A stretch of 64,000 bases of DNA from assembly GCA_021234155.1 (NCBI GenBank), contig JAJEKV010000022.1:9552934-9616933 (forward strand), given 5' to 3'. Below the pieces are notes generated by a model. The model was not told the DNA's origin and did no database searches. It saw only the letters and a program-made list of their open reading frames with translations. Made by a program: the position numbers and the translations under genes. Shown here piece by piece: positions 45,321 through 56,826 of this stretch (position 1 is its first letter; each line of letters opens with the position of its first letter). The DNA is from Isoetes taiwanensis (lineage: Eukaryota; Streptophyta; Lycopodiopsida; Isoetales; Isoetaceae).

Positions 45321-48300
45321 TCATGGCAAGGCAGTGGATGCCTCAAGAAATGTAATTGACATTCCATGAGGAGCGGGTCTGAAGGCCAAAGGTACCGACA
45401 TTGCATTCGATTGCATGAAAAATGGGGCCAATTTGCCGATTAAGGAGCTTAGCAAAATGCATTTGAGAGCAGCGCAAAATCTGCTTGAAGATGAATGAGG
45501 AAAAGGATCGGGTGAGGTGGAGGCATGCAAGAAGGTGTCGAGACCATGAAGCGCGATCCGCGGGCCGTTGCCAACCACGCCATTAGCAATGTAGATCCAA
45601 TTGGTGGTGTTGTCCAGTGGCACCTTCTTCCCAAATGAGCGGCGAACAAAACGTGGATCCCACCGGAGATCCGGCCGAGATCTGAGGTGGTGTCCACCGC
45701 ATGACCATCCATGACCTTGGTCCAAAAAGGAAGGCGCCAATGTCAGTGAGAACCAGGGGCGTGGAGGTACGCCCAGGGGAAGCATAGGGAGAAGGAACCA
45801 TGCCCGGGGCGTGGGTTGCCGAGCGGTCTCCACAATTGATCGACAAGATCCGGATCAAGAGCCCGACACCAACGATCCCAAAGAGAAGCGAGAGCGAGAG
45901 TTGACAGGAGGGCTATCCCATCCCTGTGGGGACCGTCTTTGCTATCCAACAGAGCTTATGGCAGTTGTAACCCAGGCGAGGTGCATATAAATTTGTGCAT
46001 AGGGAAGATCCCGGGATGTCCTAGATACTTCCCTAATTTGTTGCAGCACTTAAAACTACCGAGAGATAAATGATTGGCAAGCTTCGGGCATGTACTCCCC
46101 GATGAAGAGTTTGGTCCGGCGAGGGATCCGCAAGATATGGATTGTTATCCCGAAGCACCCATTGCATGTAGATGGGGTCACCCCCGAAAAGCGGGCGTGG
46201 CCCATTTCCAAAGTGTTCATGTATCACCAGATAGAAATCATGAAATATGTAAGCCATGGGCTGAACCACTCTCGAAGGTGATAAAGTGCGGATCGGCCAC
46301 GGTGTATGAGATCAAAGGCGACAAGGGCCAAAGACAACCCTTTGTCTTCAATGGAGAGTTCGGCCAAATCCGAAGAAAATCTGCGACTTTCGGGGGAATA
46401 TCCACGGGGCCATCGGCGCGCATGCCACCGAAAGGAAGAGGTGGCGTCGAGCAACCACATAATCGTGATAGCGGGGAGGGCTGGGAAGTCAGGGCGATAC
46501 GTGAAGAATGGCGGTATGGGCGTCAAGTTTTGCTTGAGCCTCATCGTGACCCAGAATAGCTTCTTTAATTTGTTGTTGAGATCCGCGGATCGGTTGTCCC
46601 TTTCGAGCAGCGGCGTGGTAGTCCGCGGACCCGTTTACGAAGTGTTGACACAGGGAGGAAGATTTCCCGGTGTATTGAGGCGAAACCGCGGCAATCTCCA
46701 GCGTCATCCGGTATCTTCGTTTACGCACCTCGTAAGCTGATCTTGAAGAGAGGTGGTGAGAGGTGCAATGTAGAAAGCCGGAGCGATCAAAGGGGCGACT
46801 TGGCGTCGGCTGAAAGATTTTAACTTGAGTGCTGAAATTTTCACGCGTTGAATTACAAGGCATTGAGTTTAGCAATATCTGCGTCCTTGGTACTTTCGGG
46901 GAAGCGGCTTTGGACTTGTTGTGCTCCAATAAAGTCTGAATTTCGAATTTGGTGGGAGCTGTTGATCTATGAGTTGGCTGACTTGAGCTTGTGTACTTTT
47001 GAGATCTGCATGAGCCTGTAAGAGAGCTTCATGCTTGTCTTGAAGTTTGGCCTCCAAAGTTGCAACTTGGGCAGTTGCAGCTTGAAGGTCCTGGTGTACC
47101 GCATCAGAGGCCTCTAGTGCCCGTTGAACCCCGCTCATAAGAGCGTCTTGGGATTCTTGTAACTTGAGAGCAGCAGCTTGAGCATCCTGCTGATACTGAT
47201 ACAACAACTGACGAGGGTGTTGTGGTGGTGGAGCTTGTTGTTGCCTGGTTTGGGATGTTTGGGAAAAATGGTGTGAAGTGGATGGTGTAAGCGGAGGAGG
47301 AGGAGACGGTGACATGGGTGTATTTGTGGACATGACCGATGGAAGATGGGCGTGAAGTGCCAACTTGGTGAGTGATTGGAAGGGCGGAGTGGAATTATGA
47401 GAATTTGGTGGTGTGGGAGGGAGTAATGGCCGGATGAGGGCTTGAAAGTGGCCTCCCACGTAAAACTTGAGAAATGGAAGTGGTACCCCGGCGGTCCATT
47501 TCTTGGAGAAGACGATAGAACATCATTTGGGGCCAATCTATGTGGTGTTTGAGTGTGTAGCAATGAGGACCAAGGTTATAGAAAGGCTTATTGATATGGG
47601 TGTTCTTGATAGAATACCCAAGGAATTTTCGCCACGAAATTTAACAAAGGTTTATTGAGGCTTGTCGATATTAGTGGGGCGATGGACATTGGCATGATAA
47701 GCAAGTGCACCAAACTACGTGACATCGAGATCTGTATAGCGAGACCATGATACACAAAAGGGGTGTGCAAGGGAATATGAAATACCTCAGAAATCAAATG
47801 TTGAGTCAAGCGAAATAGTGGTGCCATCGACCCACGGTGGTGTAACCTTAGGGAACATTAACGATATTGGCGATGAACCTGCTTAACCGGTCGAGGATTT
47901 GGAGCGGAAGTTCCATTTGAGAGAATTAAGTAAAATGGTGTCGTTCAGCGACTTCTTTATTTGGGCCAACAAGGGCTTCCACGGAAAGTGGCGTCAAGAA
48001 GGATCTGAGATGCAAAAAGGGCGGATCCTTGGGAGCGGTAGCTTGAAGTGTAGAAAATCTTGGGGCAGCCATGGGAATGATGTGCGTAAGCGAAGAGGGA
48101 TGCCAAAGGCGGGAAGGCGAAAGTCGAGCCACGGAGGACAAAGCGCGGAGGAAGCGAAAAGGTTTGTTTTAGGGGCGCTTGTTGGAGGCGAAGAGGTATG
48201 AAGAGTCTGGCTCGAACCGTTGATGGTGCAGTGTCAAAAGATGCCAAGAAGGGTATTGAGAGGCAAAAATTTGGCTAAGTCCCAAAAAGCGTAAGGGAGA

Positions 48301-48461
48301 AGCAATGAGCGGTGAGGATGAGGCGTGAAAGAAAGATCGGATGTGACGGATGGCAAAGGACACCCATTAATGTTATTGGCGTAAAAAGAAGGAATGGCAT
48401 TCAATGCCGGGCAACTTCGAAGTGGGATATCATTAAAAGGAATGTGTCGGGAAGGTACCAT
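45321..48461 (-). pseudogene. Extra ORF region between pol and 3' LTR (nested element)
   Basis: About 3 kb of broken minus-strand coding sequence lie downstream of pol in the sense direction. It starts MVPSRHIPFNDIPLRSCPAL and ALNAIPSFYANNINGCPLPS (48461), continues through LAIQISMSRSLVHLLIMPMS, a Pro-rich stretch and a Gln/Ala-rich coiled coil (QDAQAAALKLQESQDALMSG, QVATLEAKLQDKHEALLQAH; 47260-46960). It ends with pieces such as MQWVLRDNNPYLADPSPDQT (46160). Elements of the Tat lineage often carry an additional ORF at this position; function unknown. Frame breaks are frequent. Confidence 0.55.
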
Positions 48462-48539
48462 GGCTAGATATGCGGCCGGGAGAAAAGATTCTCATTTTAG
48501 AAAACATTTTGCATTTACAAACACGTTAGGATTTGTGTG

Positions 48540-49015
48540 ATTGGTCCGCGTCGACAAGGAGTGCCTGATTGGGCTATATAAGGCGAACCGAGAGGAACGA
48601 AGGCATCCGATGGCTTTCGGTATATGGCTGCTGGCTTGAGCGAAGATCGCACGATGCCCACTAACCGTCCGAGTGGATCACTTGCAAGATGAATTGTGCG
48701 GATCTGGCTGCCACAACCGTGGCATTCGAATGGACGGCTGGTGTGCCGGGATGGCTGAACATCCCGACCCGAAGACCAACGGGATGGAGGTGGTTCTGCA
48801 CCTTCGCTGGGATCCGGAGCAGAACCTTTACCATCTCCTGCGCATTACCTCTGCTCCGAACCCGGAGTAGGGGGTTTTGCCTCTTAGGACTTAGTAGATA
48901 GGGCTCTGAGCCCGTTTTTGTATATAGGGCAGTGCCCATAGCGGAAATAGCTGGGCTGCGCCCACATTTTGTAAAAAAAATCTCCACTATAATATAATAT
49001 ACCGCCTTTCTAGTC
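48540..49015 (+). other. Plus-strand TATA/ORF/poly(A)-like unit, antisense within the nested element
   Basis: CTATATAAGGC at about 48574 is followed by a 65-codon frame (about 48673-48870; GMEVVLHLRWDPEQNLYHLL near the end) and by TATAGGG and ATAATATAATAT strings near 48990. The strand is opposite to gag-pol. It could be an antisense transcription unit or a small insertion; no family was recognised. Confidence 0.35.
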
Positions 49016-49089
49016 ACTTTCTGTGGTGTTTGCTTCTTGAACTGTCTCTGTGTGTTGATGTTCACTTTCTGTGTGATGAAATGCTTTGA

Positions 49090-50300
49090 GACGAAAACCA
49101 TTAACCAATGTAGGTAATGGAGTGCCATCTAACTCAGCTAGTTGGAAAACGCTTGGTCTAACCACTTGAACAATTTGATAAGGGCCAAGCCAACGAAACT
49201 TGAGTTTGCCGAAAAATTTTTGTACACGGAATCATAAAGAAGAACCAAATCTCCTTCTTTGAATGTTTTTGTCTTCAAACGTTTGTCATGTAAAGATTTT
49301 TTGCAATCATTGTCCATGAAGAACACGAATATAAGCATCCCTTGAAGTTCATCCAACTGTTCTAATTGATAGACCCGTTCTTTGAGTGCGGCAGTGGATT
49401 ATGGCGATTGAGTTGAAAAGCGGAGTGTTGGAAGGATGTATTCAAACGGCATGAGAGCTTCGACCATAAACCAATTTAAAAGGAGTGTGACCAAGAGCAA
49501 TCTTGAAACAAGTATTGTAGGCCCAAAGAGAATGGAAGTTTTGTGCGCCAACTGTGCGGGAAGCGTCACAAATTTTCTTGAGAATGGTGACCGAGTTTTG
49601 TTGGTGCTTTACGCCAACCCATTGCCTTGAGGATAGTAAGGTGTGCTCTTGTGATGATGTATCGGGGAGATAATCCGTCGGCTCCTTGATAGTATGAGTG
49701 ATGAAATGAACACCACGGTCCTTTGACCCGACTCAGGTGGGGCGGCCGAATCGCGTGATAATTTGTTGATAGAGGACTCTAGGCGTGCTTGCTGCGGTGT
49801 TATGCGGAAGTGCACAAGCTTCCGCCCATTTGGTGGCGTGGTCGGTGAGAACGAGAATGTATCGAGACGCAGGTGTGCGGCGGGAGGATCTATAGGTCCC
49901 ACAAAGTCCATTCCCCATTTCTTTGAAGGGAAGTGGCGTGGCGGCCGGCGTCAAGGGAAGAGCGTCCTGCGGGCGGGGGCGCCCCCCGGCAAAGCGTCAC
50001 ACGGGCGGGCGTGGAAGTGAGCATCTTTGAAAGCGTGGGCCAATAATACCCGGCTAGAAGGATTTTTGCGTGCCGTGGTGTCACCATGAAAATGACCACC
50101 ACCGAGGCCCTTGATGAGCTTCTCGAACAATGTCCGGAACTTCATGAGGTAGAACACGTCGAAGGATGGTGTCCTTACCCTTTTGTAGAGATGTCAGGCA
50201 ACCATGGTGTAGTCGGACCTCTCGGAGAAATTGATGGCGACAGGATTGTCGCAAATGGAGAGAGCGTCTCGTCTTACGGTGGAAGAGCACCTATGAGGAG
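49090..50300 (-). pseudogene. Integrase of the nested minus-strand element
   Basis: Right to left: KTRRSLHLRQSCRHQFLREV, LPHEVPDIVREAHQGPRWW, SRVLLAHAFKDAHFHARPCD (zinc-binding HHCC region), MGNGLCGTYRSSRRTPASRY then ILVLTDHATKWAEACALPHN (core with a catalytic D), VLYQQIITRFGRP, and at 49356-49138 DKRLKTKTFKEGDLVLLYDS with LIKLFKWLDQAF, the C-terminal SH3-like part. Order and wording are Ty3/gypsy, non-chromovirus; no chromodomain follows. Frameshifted. Confidence 0.85.
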
Positions 50301-50436
50301 GTGCTTGCTGAAAATCATGGAACCAATGTGGTGTTGCCGTGACTAAAAGAGCTGAGCATCGAGGAAAGGCGTCGAGACCCCAGTTGCGGGATCATCCGTG
50401 TGGATCGTGAAAGATAATCCAGGAACAACATGAGAT

Positions 50437-50868
50437 TTACCCGACCTTATGAACGATTTCAAAAGGAGCAAATTCTTGGAGAAGAAGGACCCAACGAGCA
50501 ATGCGCCCGGGCGTGGACTTGTTGATCAAATAGAGGAGTGCTTGGTGGTCCACAAAGAACTTGATTTGACTTGCCCAAAAGGTAATGACGGGGCGTTGGA
50601 CACGTAAAATGAGACCCAAAGAGTCACGCCCTCGGGTGGCAGAATAGTCAAGGCTTCAGCGGAAGGTGAGTTTTCTACCGGCGAAGCGATTTGGTTTGTC
50701 GGGCAGCGCATCATATTCTTGAAAGAACAGCTCAATAGCAAACGCCGAGACATCGACATGAGCGGAAAGGGCTTGTCCCATTGAGGAGGAACAAGAACCG
50801 GTGTTCGAGTAAGCAAAAGCTTCAAATTTGGAAAGCGGCTTAAGCACCGGGAATTCAAGCCCGGTGGA
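50437..50868 (-). pseudogene. RNase H of the nested minus-strand element
   Basis: LLLTRTPVLVPPQWDKPFPL, SRRLLLSCSFKNMMRCP and then FWASQIKFFVDHQALLYLIN and KSTPGRIARWVLLLQEFAPF, FEIVHKVG. The TDHQALLYL-type motif and the ARWxLLLQEF motif are typical of the RNase H and its C-terminal edge in Ty3/gypsy elements of Tat/Athila type. Broken frames. Confidence 0.82.
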
Positions 50869-51700
50869 TTACATCACCGTGAGTTTATGAATGGGATCGC
50901 AATGGCTGCCAGTCGTGTATGAAGGTGGAGTAATAATTGACCTTCCCCGGGAAAGAGCGTGTCTCCTTGATATTGGCGGGTGCTTGAGCACGGAGCACAC
51001 AAGCGATTTTGGCGGGATCGGTGGTGATTCTCTTGGCCGACAACATGGCCTAACGAGAATACGGAAGTGGCCGCAAAAGGTGCATTTCGGGATTGAGACT
51101 AATGCCGGACTCATCACATTTACGGAAGACGAGTTCCAATTTATCCAAATGGTCGACCATGGAACTGTAGGCGCAGAGAAGTCATCTTGAAAAATTTGCA
51201 AGAAGGGATTTTCCTTCATGAAATCATGAAAAACCGAGAGCATGATGCGTTGAAATGTTGAAGGAGAGTTGGATAATCCAAAAGGAACCACCTTGTAGGC
51301 AAAAGTGCCTTACGGGGTGGTGAAAGTGGTCTTGAGTTGATCGAGTCTTTGATGGAGATCTGATTGTAGCGAGAAAAACCATCCATAAAGGAGTACATCT
51401 CATGTCCGACCCACTTCTTCAACTTGGTGCGTGAAGGGAAGTGGAAAATGATCACGCCCCGTGACTGATTGAGTTTCAGATAGTCCCACGGGCGTGGATC
51501 TTACCATTGTGCTTAAGGGCAATGACGATGGGGCTCACCCATTGAGAATGTTTGACCTCATAGATCAAACCGTGACAAAGGAGTTTGTCAATTTCCTTGA
51601 CGCCGATCCGGTAATTAGGGTTGAGTACATCATGATCGTTGCTACCTTTGGGTCGTGCATCGATTTGGTAGGAATGGTGAGTTCCCCAAGCTTTTGTTGA
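50869..51700 (-). pseudogene. Reverse transcriptase of the nested minus-strand element
   Basis: VGHEMYSFMDGFSRYNQISI (catalytic D in FMDGFSGYNQI), then VPFGLSNSPSTFQRIMLSVF, HDFMKENPFLQIFQDDFSA (DD box). Upstream (51700-51490) lie ALNPNYRIGVKEI- and YEVKHSQWVSPIV-like readings in shifted frames. The FMDGFSxYNQI wording separates it from the chromoviruses ([11 protein letters not shown]) and fits the Tat/Athila side of Ty3/gypsy. Confidence 0.88.
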
Positions 51701-51709
51701 TTCCCGAAG

Positions 51710-52850
51710 ATCTTTGTAACTCTAGGGCGAAAATGTGTTTGAATTTTTGAGCGGCTTGGCGGCCCTGTTTCGATAAGGAGCCGGAAGATTTGCAAGAATG
51801 CGGGAATGAGGTTGATTGTTGCCAACGTCCACAATCGACTTGGAGTCTGAATATGGGGTATTACCCGGTATCCGGACAATGTGTGCAGGAGGTTGGAGCA
51901 TAACCGGATCGTGGCACTGCGTGGTGAAAAAGAGGTTGCTTTCGGTTTTCATCTAGCAGAGGTTGCTTCATGGCCGCGTGTACATCACGGGGAGTTGCGA
52001 GGAGGTTCAGCATCTGAAAAGTGATCAGCGTTGGATTCGATTGCAAGGAGCGAGGTAGGGGTCAAGCAAGGCACCCACGGCTGGTCACGATCAAGAGTCA
52101 TTTCTCCCCAAGGATCGGCATATTAGGGGGTGGGATGGCAGAGGCATACCGCAGGTGGAGCTGAACTTGATAAATATTCGAGCTTCTTCAGAATCGATTA
52201 ATGCGAGAGAGGGTTCCGTGATTGTCAGCGAAATGATCACGCTGTTTGCAAGTCCATGGTGGCATTGAGATGACCATCGTTGATGACTAAGCGGTCCGTG
52301 GCCCAATAATGGATACTCTTTGCCCGGCGGAGAAAGATGCTGTCCGCCTACAAAGCATTTCATAGTCACACGGATCTTCGCCTGACTTTCCAAACTCCAA
52401 ATTCCATGGGAAAGCGGAGATCACCAATGTTGATGTGAAGAATAGGTGTGACGCTTTGAGGTCTCGTGATATGGCCATTAGCCAATTTGATGTCATATGG
52501 GGCACGAAAGAGTTGTGTGATGCCCATTTGTTTTGCGGAGTTTATCCGTGATGAGATTGACCGCGCTACCTCCATCGATTTGAACATGGTTGACTTGCTG
52601 ATTTCCCACCGTGGCATGGACCCGTGGGTGTAGAGGTAGCCACTGCCCAACTAAAACAGTTTGGGAGTGGTAACCGGTCCTTGAGAGCGGTGACGTAGTT
52701 TTAAAATGGTTGCCAAGCTTAAAGGAATTTTGATCTTGGCGAGCTCCTCTTGGAGTTCGAGAGGTACATGAGAAAAAGGATCGGCTGGTTCCATCGTGCG
52801 GGGAGTGCGTGGCGGGAAGCGGCAACTTCTTTGAGTAAGTCAACCTCGCT
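51710..52850 (-). pseudogene. Protease and linker of the nested minus-strand element
   Basis: HARVHATVGNQQVNHVQIDG-like reading, then DGGSAVNLITDKL at about 52580-52545 (retropepsin DTGS changed to DGGS, which is common in Tat elements), and PYDIKLANGHITRPQSVTPI and GDLRFPMEFGVWKV, the second half with the flap. Further left, the long protease-RT linker has no clear motif. Frameshifted. Confidence 0.75.
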
Positions 52851-54823
52851 GCAATATTGGGATATGTCCGAGGCGTGGAGGTTGAGATGTTGAAGGGGTA
52901 TCTTGTCTTTGTTGAGCTCTAGTGGTGGCATGAACATTTGCCAATGTGCGGCCTTCGCCAGCTTTGCATGAGGTTCAAAATGCTTTTGGCGAACTTTAGG
53001 CGTGACATGTGGCATGAGCTTTTCCAAGTCAAGTGCAAAGTGAACCTTTTTTTTCGTCCTCATGAGGAATGGTGTCAATCGCAAAGGCGGGCTGCGTGCC
53101 CTTCCGAATAATAGTCAAGGGACGTGATGCCTTGGTCCGCGTGGAAACTAAACCAACCCAATTTGACGAATTTGATGGAGGATTAAGTGCCTGAAAAATT
53201 TCCTCTTGGGCTTGTTGATCCACCAGGTTGATTTCTTTGGAGCTGGTTGATAGCGTGATTGCCGAGGGCTCTTGGTGGCTTCTAAGAACTGGTGTAGGCC
53301 TTGTTTGCCCAGAGTTGGTAAGCCGTGGAGGCGGACCCGATGTGGTCCCGATTTGTGCCGTGAAGTCGCACGAACTTGTGGAAGTTGAGGACACGCGAGG
53401 TGGTGGTATGACCCCATTCTTGACAATGATAACACTCGAGCTTTAGAAGGATCAAAGGAGGACGTTGGTTGGATCCCGTGGTTGGTCCATTTGCTGATAG
53501 AGTTGCGTGGGCTGCACCGAAGAGGTGGTGGCGATAGTGCGATTGTTCTTTGAGGTGTGGTTTGCACTTGATAAACCATTTTGTTGTGGAGCGGTGTGGG
53601 ATGAGTGCACGAGTGCACTCTTCCGTGGGCATGATTGCACATGTTGCATCGCTTGCAATGAGGCGGGCCATTGGTGGAGTTGCACTCATTGGCCAAATGG
53701 CCTTGGTATTTGCAAATATGGCACCAGTTTGATCGCTACTGTGGGATTAGCGTGTTGAGGCTGAATGTACCGTTTGTGGAACCATGGCCAGGTGGAATGA
53801 GCGGGAGCTCTTGAAGAGCGCCGGAGGAAACATTGACGGAGTAATTGACAAGGTCGATAGCCTGCTCCAAAGTTTTTGGGACGGTATTCATCATGAGTCG
53901 AATAGCGGGAGGAAGTCCTTGGAGAAACCGGACCAAAATCGCCGCGGTAGGGTACTCCTTGAGCTTACTTAGCGAGAATGTGAAGTCGATCCGCAAAATC
54001 CCCGCGGACTGCGGCTCTTGTTGAAGTTCATTGAGTTGCTTGAGATGAAGTTGATCATCATCCTGTGGTCCCGTAATGACGTAAAAGCAAAGGCGCATTT
54101 CGGACCAATCTTGTTTCCAATGGCTTTTGTTGGACATGAGCCATTGATGAGGAGAGCCACGCAGGTGGTGGAAAAGATGTGGAATTTCAGTTGAGGTTGC
54201 GGCGTGACCATTTAGGACAGCTAGAGCCTCAAATTCTTCCATGTGGGCCCGAGCACTTTGGTCTAACGGTTTTTGCCTTCGTGTTGCCAAAGGTGGGATA
54301 AGCGGGCCAGTCCGAAAGGTAGATGTGAAAGTCTTTGGGGCTGGACGGGAACAAGATAGTGAGGATATTGAGGTTGAGGTGGATGTGGCATTGTGGCCCG
54401 ACCGGACCACGATGAAGGGGTGACTATGGTTGAGAGAAACCGGGCTGGAGCATTGGTTTTGAGATCTGTAGGTTGTAAAGCGGGGAAGAGCAGTGGGAAA
54501 CGTAGGGAAAGGATATTCTGGGTAGGCGCCAAAGGAGACATGTGGATAGCCGTGCCTGGGGGAGAGATGATGGTTCGCGGGCGAAGAGGCGTATGGCACG
54601 AAGAATGATGGATGTAGGCATGTTAGGGGTGTGGAAAGTACGGTTGAGAAGGTTGAGCCCGATAAGGCTCCCCTGATAGTGATGAGGGGGACGGAGGTGT
54701 GAGCAATGTTTGCACGCAGGGGCGGGAACCGGGGCGAGGCCCGGACACGAGGGGTGGGTGGCGCCTTGGTGAGCCCCTAGACCGAAGATGGCCTCCCTCT
54801 ATGTCATAAGCAGATCCATACAT
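52851..54823 (-). pseudogene. gag of the nested minus-strand element with zinc knuckle
   Basis: The longest frame (54599-53736) includes HMEEFEALAVLNGHAATSTE, HLFHHLRGSPHQWLMSNKSH, DWSEMRLCFYVITGPQDDDQ, LKEYPTAAILVRFLQGLPPA and MMNTVPKTLEQAIDLVNYSV, a capsid domain with the usual W, F and GL positions. In the next frame CHICKYQGHLANEC (about 53730-53690) is a perfect CX2CX4HX4C zinc knuckle, followed by a second Cys/His cluster CKRCNMCNHAHG. A Gly/Pro-rich tail to 52851 joins the protease. Confidence 0.85.
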
Positions 54824-54958
54824 GTCGCCATGAGCAGTTTCCCCGACGCCGATGGCTCCTGCGAGAGGCCCGTCACGAGAAAGGAGTTCTTCGGGCGGAA
54901 ATTACTACGAACATGGCGGCGAAAGAAAGTAGGATAAAAATCGGACATCTTAGCATAG

Positions 54959-55539
54959 TGTTTGGGGGTGCAGGTTCGAACTCTGGAAGACAGACCCTGC
55001 GTGAGGACCGATGGATCTAATGGGAGAGTCCAGGGGACTATGTCACGCGGGATTTGCAAGAAGAGAAGAAAAAGAAGAAAAACGAGAACAAATGAGAGAA
55101 AGATGATAAGCTTCCTTGATATCAATGATGAAAATACATGAGCTCTCGCAATAGAGAGAAAACTGAAAGGAGATAAGACTCAAAACTCATCTTAAAAAAC
55201 TTATGTGCTAACTCTACTCATATATATAGTACAATGGCCTTGGGCCCAATATACACACTGGTGATCTCGGTGCCGACTCACGGAAGGAGGCCTGATTTCG
55301 AGGAATGTTGGTGCCTCTTGAAGTGCCTAGAATCACTTGCCGACGCGGTGGCGGGCCGTCACTTGACTGGGGGCGCCTCTTGTTGACGACCCACTGGGCT
55401 TTTGGATTTGGCGGGTTCGGCTGCTTGGAGTCTCAGGAGCCTTGGATGTCGACCCGTGGGTCGACCGAGGATCCTTGAGCTTGACTCGGGTGCTGTCGTA
55501 TGCATGAATAGTCCTGCACGGGGAGGCGCTGGGACTAAC
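54959..55539 (-). mobile_element. 5' LTR of the nested minus-strand element
   Basis: From TGTTTGGGGGTGCAG to ...GGGACTAAC. It pairs with 44526-45105 with scattered substitutions and small indels. Its outer end abuts the right part of LTR B. Confidence 0.85.
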
Positions 55540-55726
55540 GGCCACGCCCGCAGACTAGGTAGACCCTGAGGGAGACGGGGTAAAATGACCCCTTCACTCT
55601 TCCCACTGGAACCCGTCACGGTTGTAGTGTTATGTGGAGGGCCCTGTATCGGCATGGAGCTGGTATGGGGGGTGAACTCCTGTTTATATACGGTGAGTGC
55701 ACCGTATACGAGTAGGGGACGTCACA
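55540..55726 (+). mobile_element. LTR B, right part
   Basis: Resumes with ACTAGGTAGACCCTGAGGGA and ends GGGGACGTCACA, the expected CA terminus complementary to TGTGACGTTCC. It matches 32860-33044 of LTR A. It is followed by the GGGAG target duplication (55727-55731). Confidence 0.9.
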
Positions 55727-55731
55727 GGGAG

Positions 55732-56826
55732 TTCTTAGACGAGTTTGTCATTGTATTCTTCGACGACATCTTAGTCTACAGCAAGTCCATTGAAGAGCAT
55801 TGTCAGCATTTGAGAAGAGTGTTGGAGAAGTTGAGACAACATCGGTTGTATGGGAAGCTCTCCAAATGCCACTTTGCAAAAGGTCGAGTGGAGTATTTGG
55901 GGCATGTGGTAACAGCTGAAGGGATTTCTACAGATCCGTCAAAGATTGAAGCAATAGTTGGTTGGCCAGCTCCAAGGAACATGGCAGAAGTGAGAAATTT
56001 TCTCGGTTTGGCAGGATACTATAGGAAGTTCGTGAAGGACTTCGCTAGGTGGGCGTCCCCCTTGTCGGACCTCACCAAGAGCAATAAGATAAAGGATTGG
56101 GAAAAGTTTTGGCTTGAGAATGTCCAAGCCTCCTTTGAAAAGCTCAAAGAGGCTCTAACGACAGCTCCAGTTCTTGTTCTTCCAAATCCGAGCAAAGATA
56201 AGCTAGTAGCCACGGATGCGAGAAAGATAGCAACATGTGCAGTTTTGATGCAAGAAGGAAGGGTAGTCGCCTACGACTCGAAGACGATGAGCGACGCGGA
56301 GCAACGCTACCCAACCCATGATCAGGAGTTATTAGCCATTGTCAGGGCATTAAGGATTTGGAGGCATTATTTGCTCGGGAGGAAGTTTCAGTTAGATACT
56401 GATCACCAGAGCCTTCAATATCTTTTCATCCAACCACTCCTCAACCTAAGGCAAAGGAGGTGGATGGAATTCCTTGAGGAATATGATTTTGAGATAGTGT
56501 ATAAGCCCGACAAGCTTAATATTGTTGCAGATGCCCTCTCCAGGAGACCATTCGAGACGAGAACGCATTGTAATGCTATATCAACTCTTTCGAGTGAGTT
56601 TGGTAAGAAAATTGAGGAGACATTGCCATCTGATGATGATTTCAAGGAGGTATGGGCAAGCCTCTCTAAGGAGGCTAGAACAGATAAAGAACGGGAGGCC
56701 TTCAGACATTATAGGAAGGAAGGCAACCTGTTGTACCATAAAGATAAGTTGTGTATGCCCGAATCGTCAGGAGTAAGGAAGTTAATTCTTCATGACACAC
56801 ACAGCCCAATAGCTGGGCACACATGA
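55732..56826 (+). pseudogene. Family X pol: RT C-terminal part, RNase H, start of integrase
   Basis: One uninterrupted frame: [20 protein letters not shown] (DD box), [60 protein letters not shown] (RNase H), [45 protein letters not shown], and [20 protein letters not shown]. It then meets TGA at 56824-56826, where the integrase zinc motif expects G-F-M-K. One nonsense change thus separates RT/RNase H from integrase in an otherwise intact reading frame. The upstream half of RT is at 31036-31353 across the nested insertions. Confidence 0.92.

Noticed and set aside
53148-53696. Second long frame overlapping the nested-element gag
   Set aside because: Only its first part (zinc knuckle continuation) is real; the rest is one of several alternate frames of the frameshifted gag C terminus.
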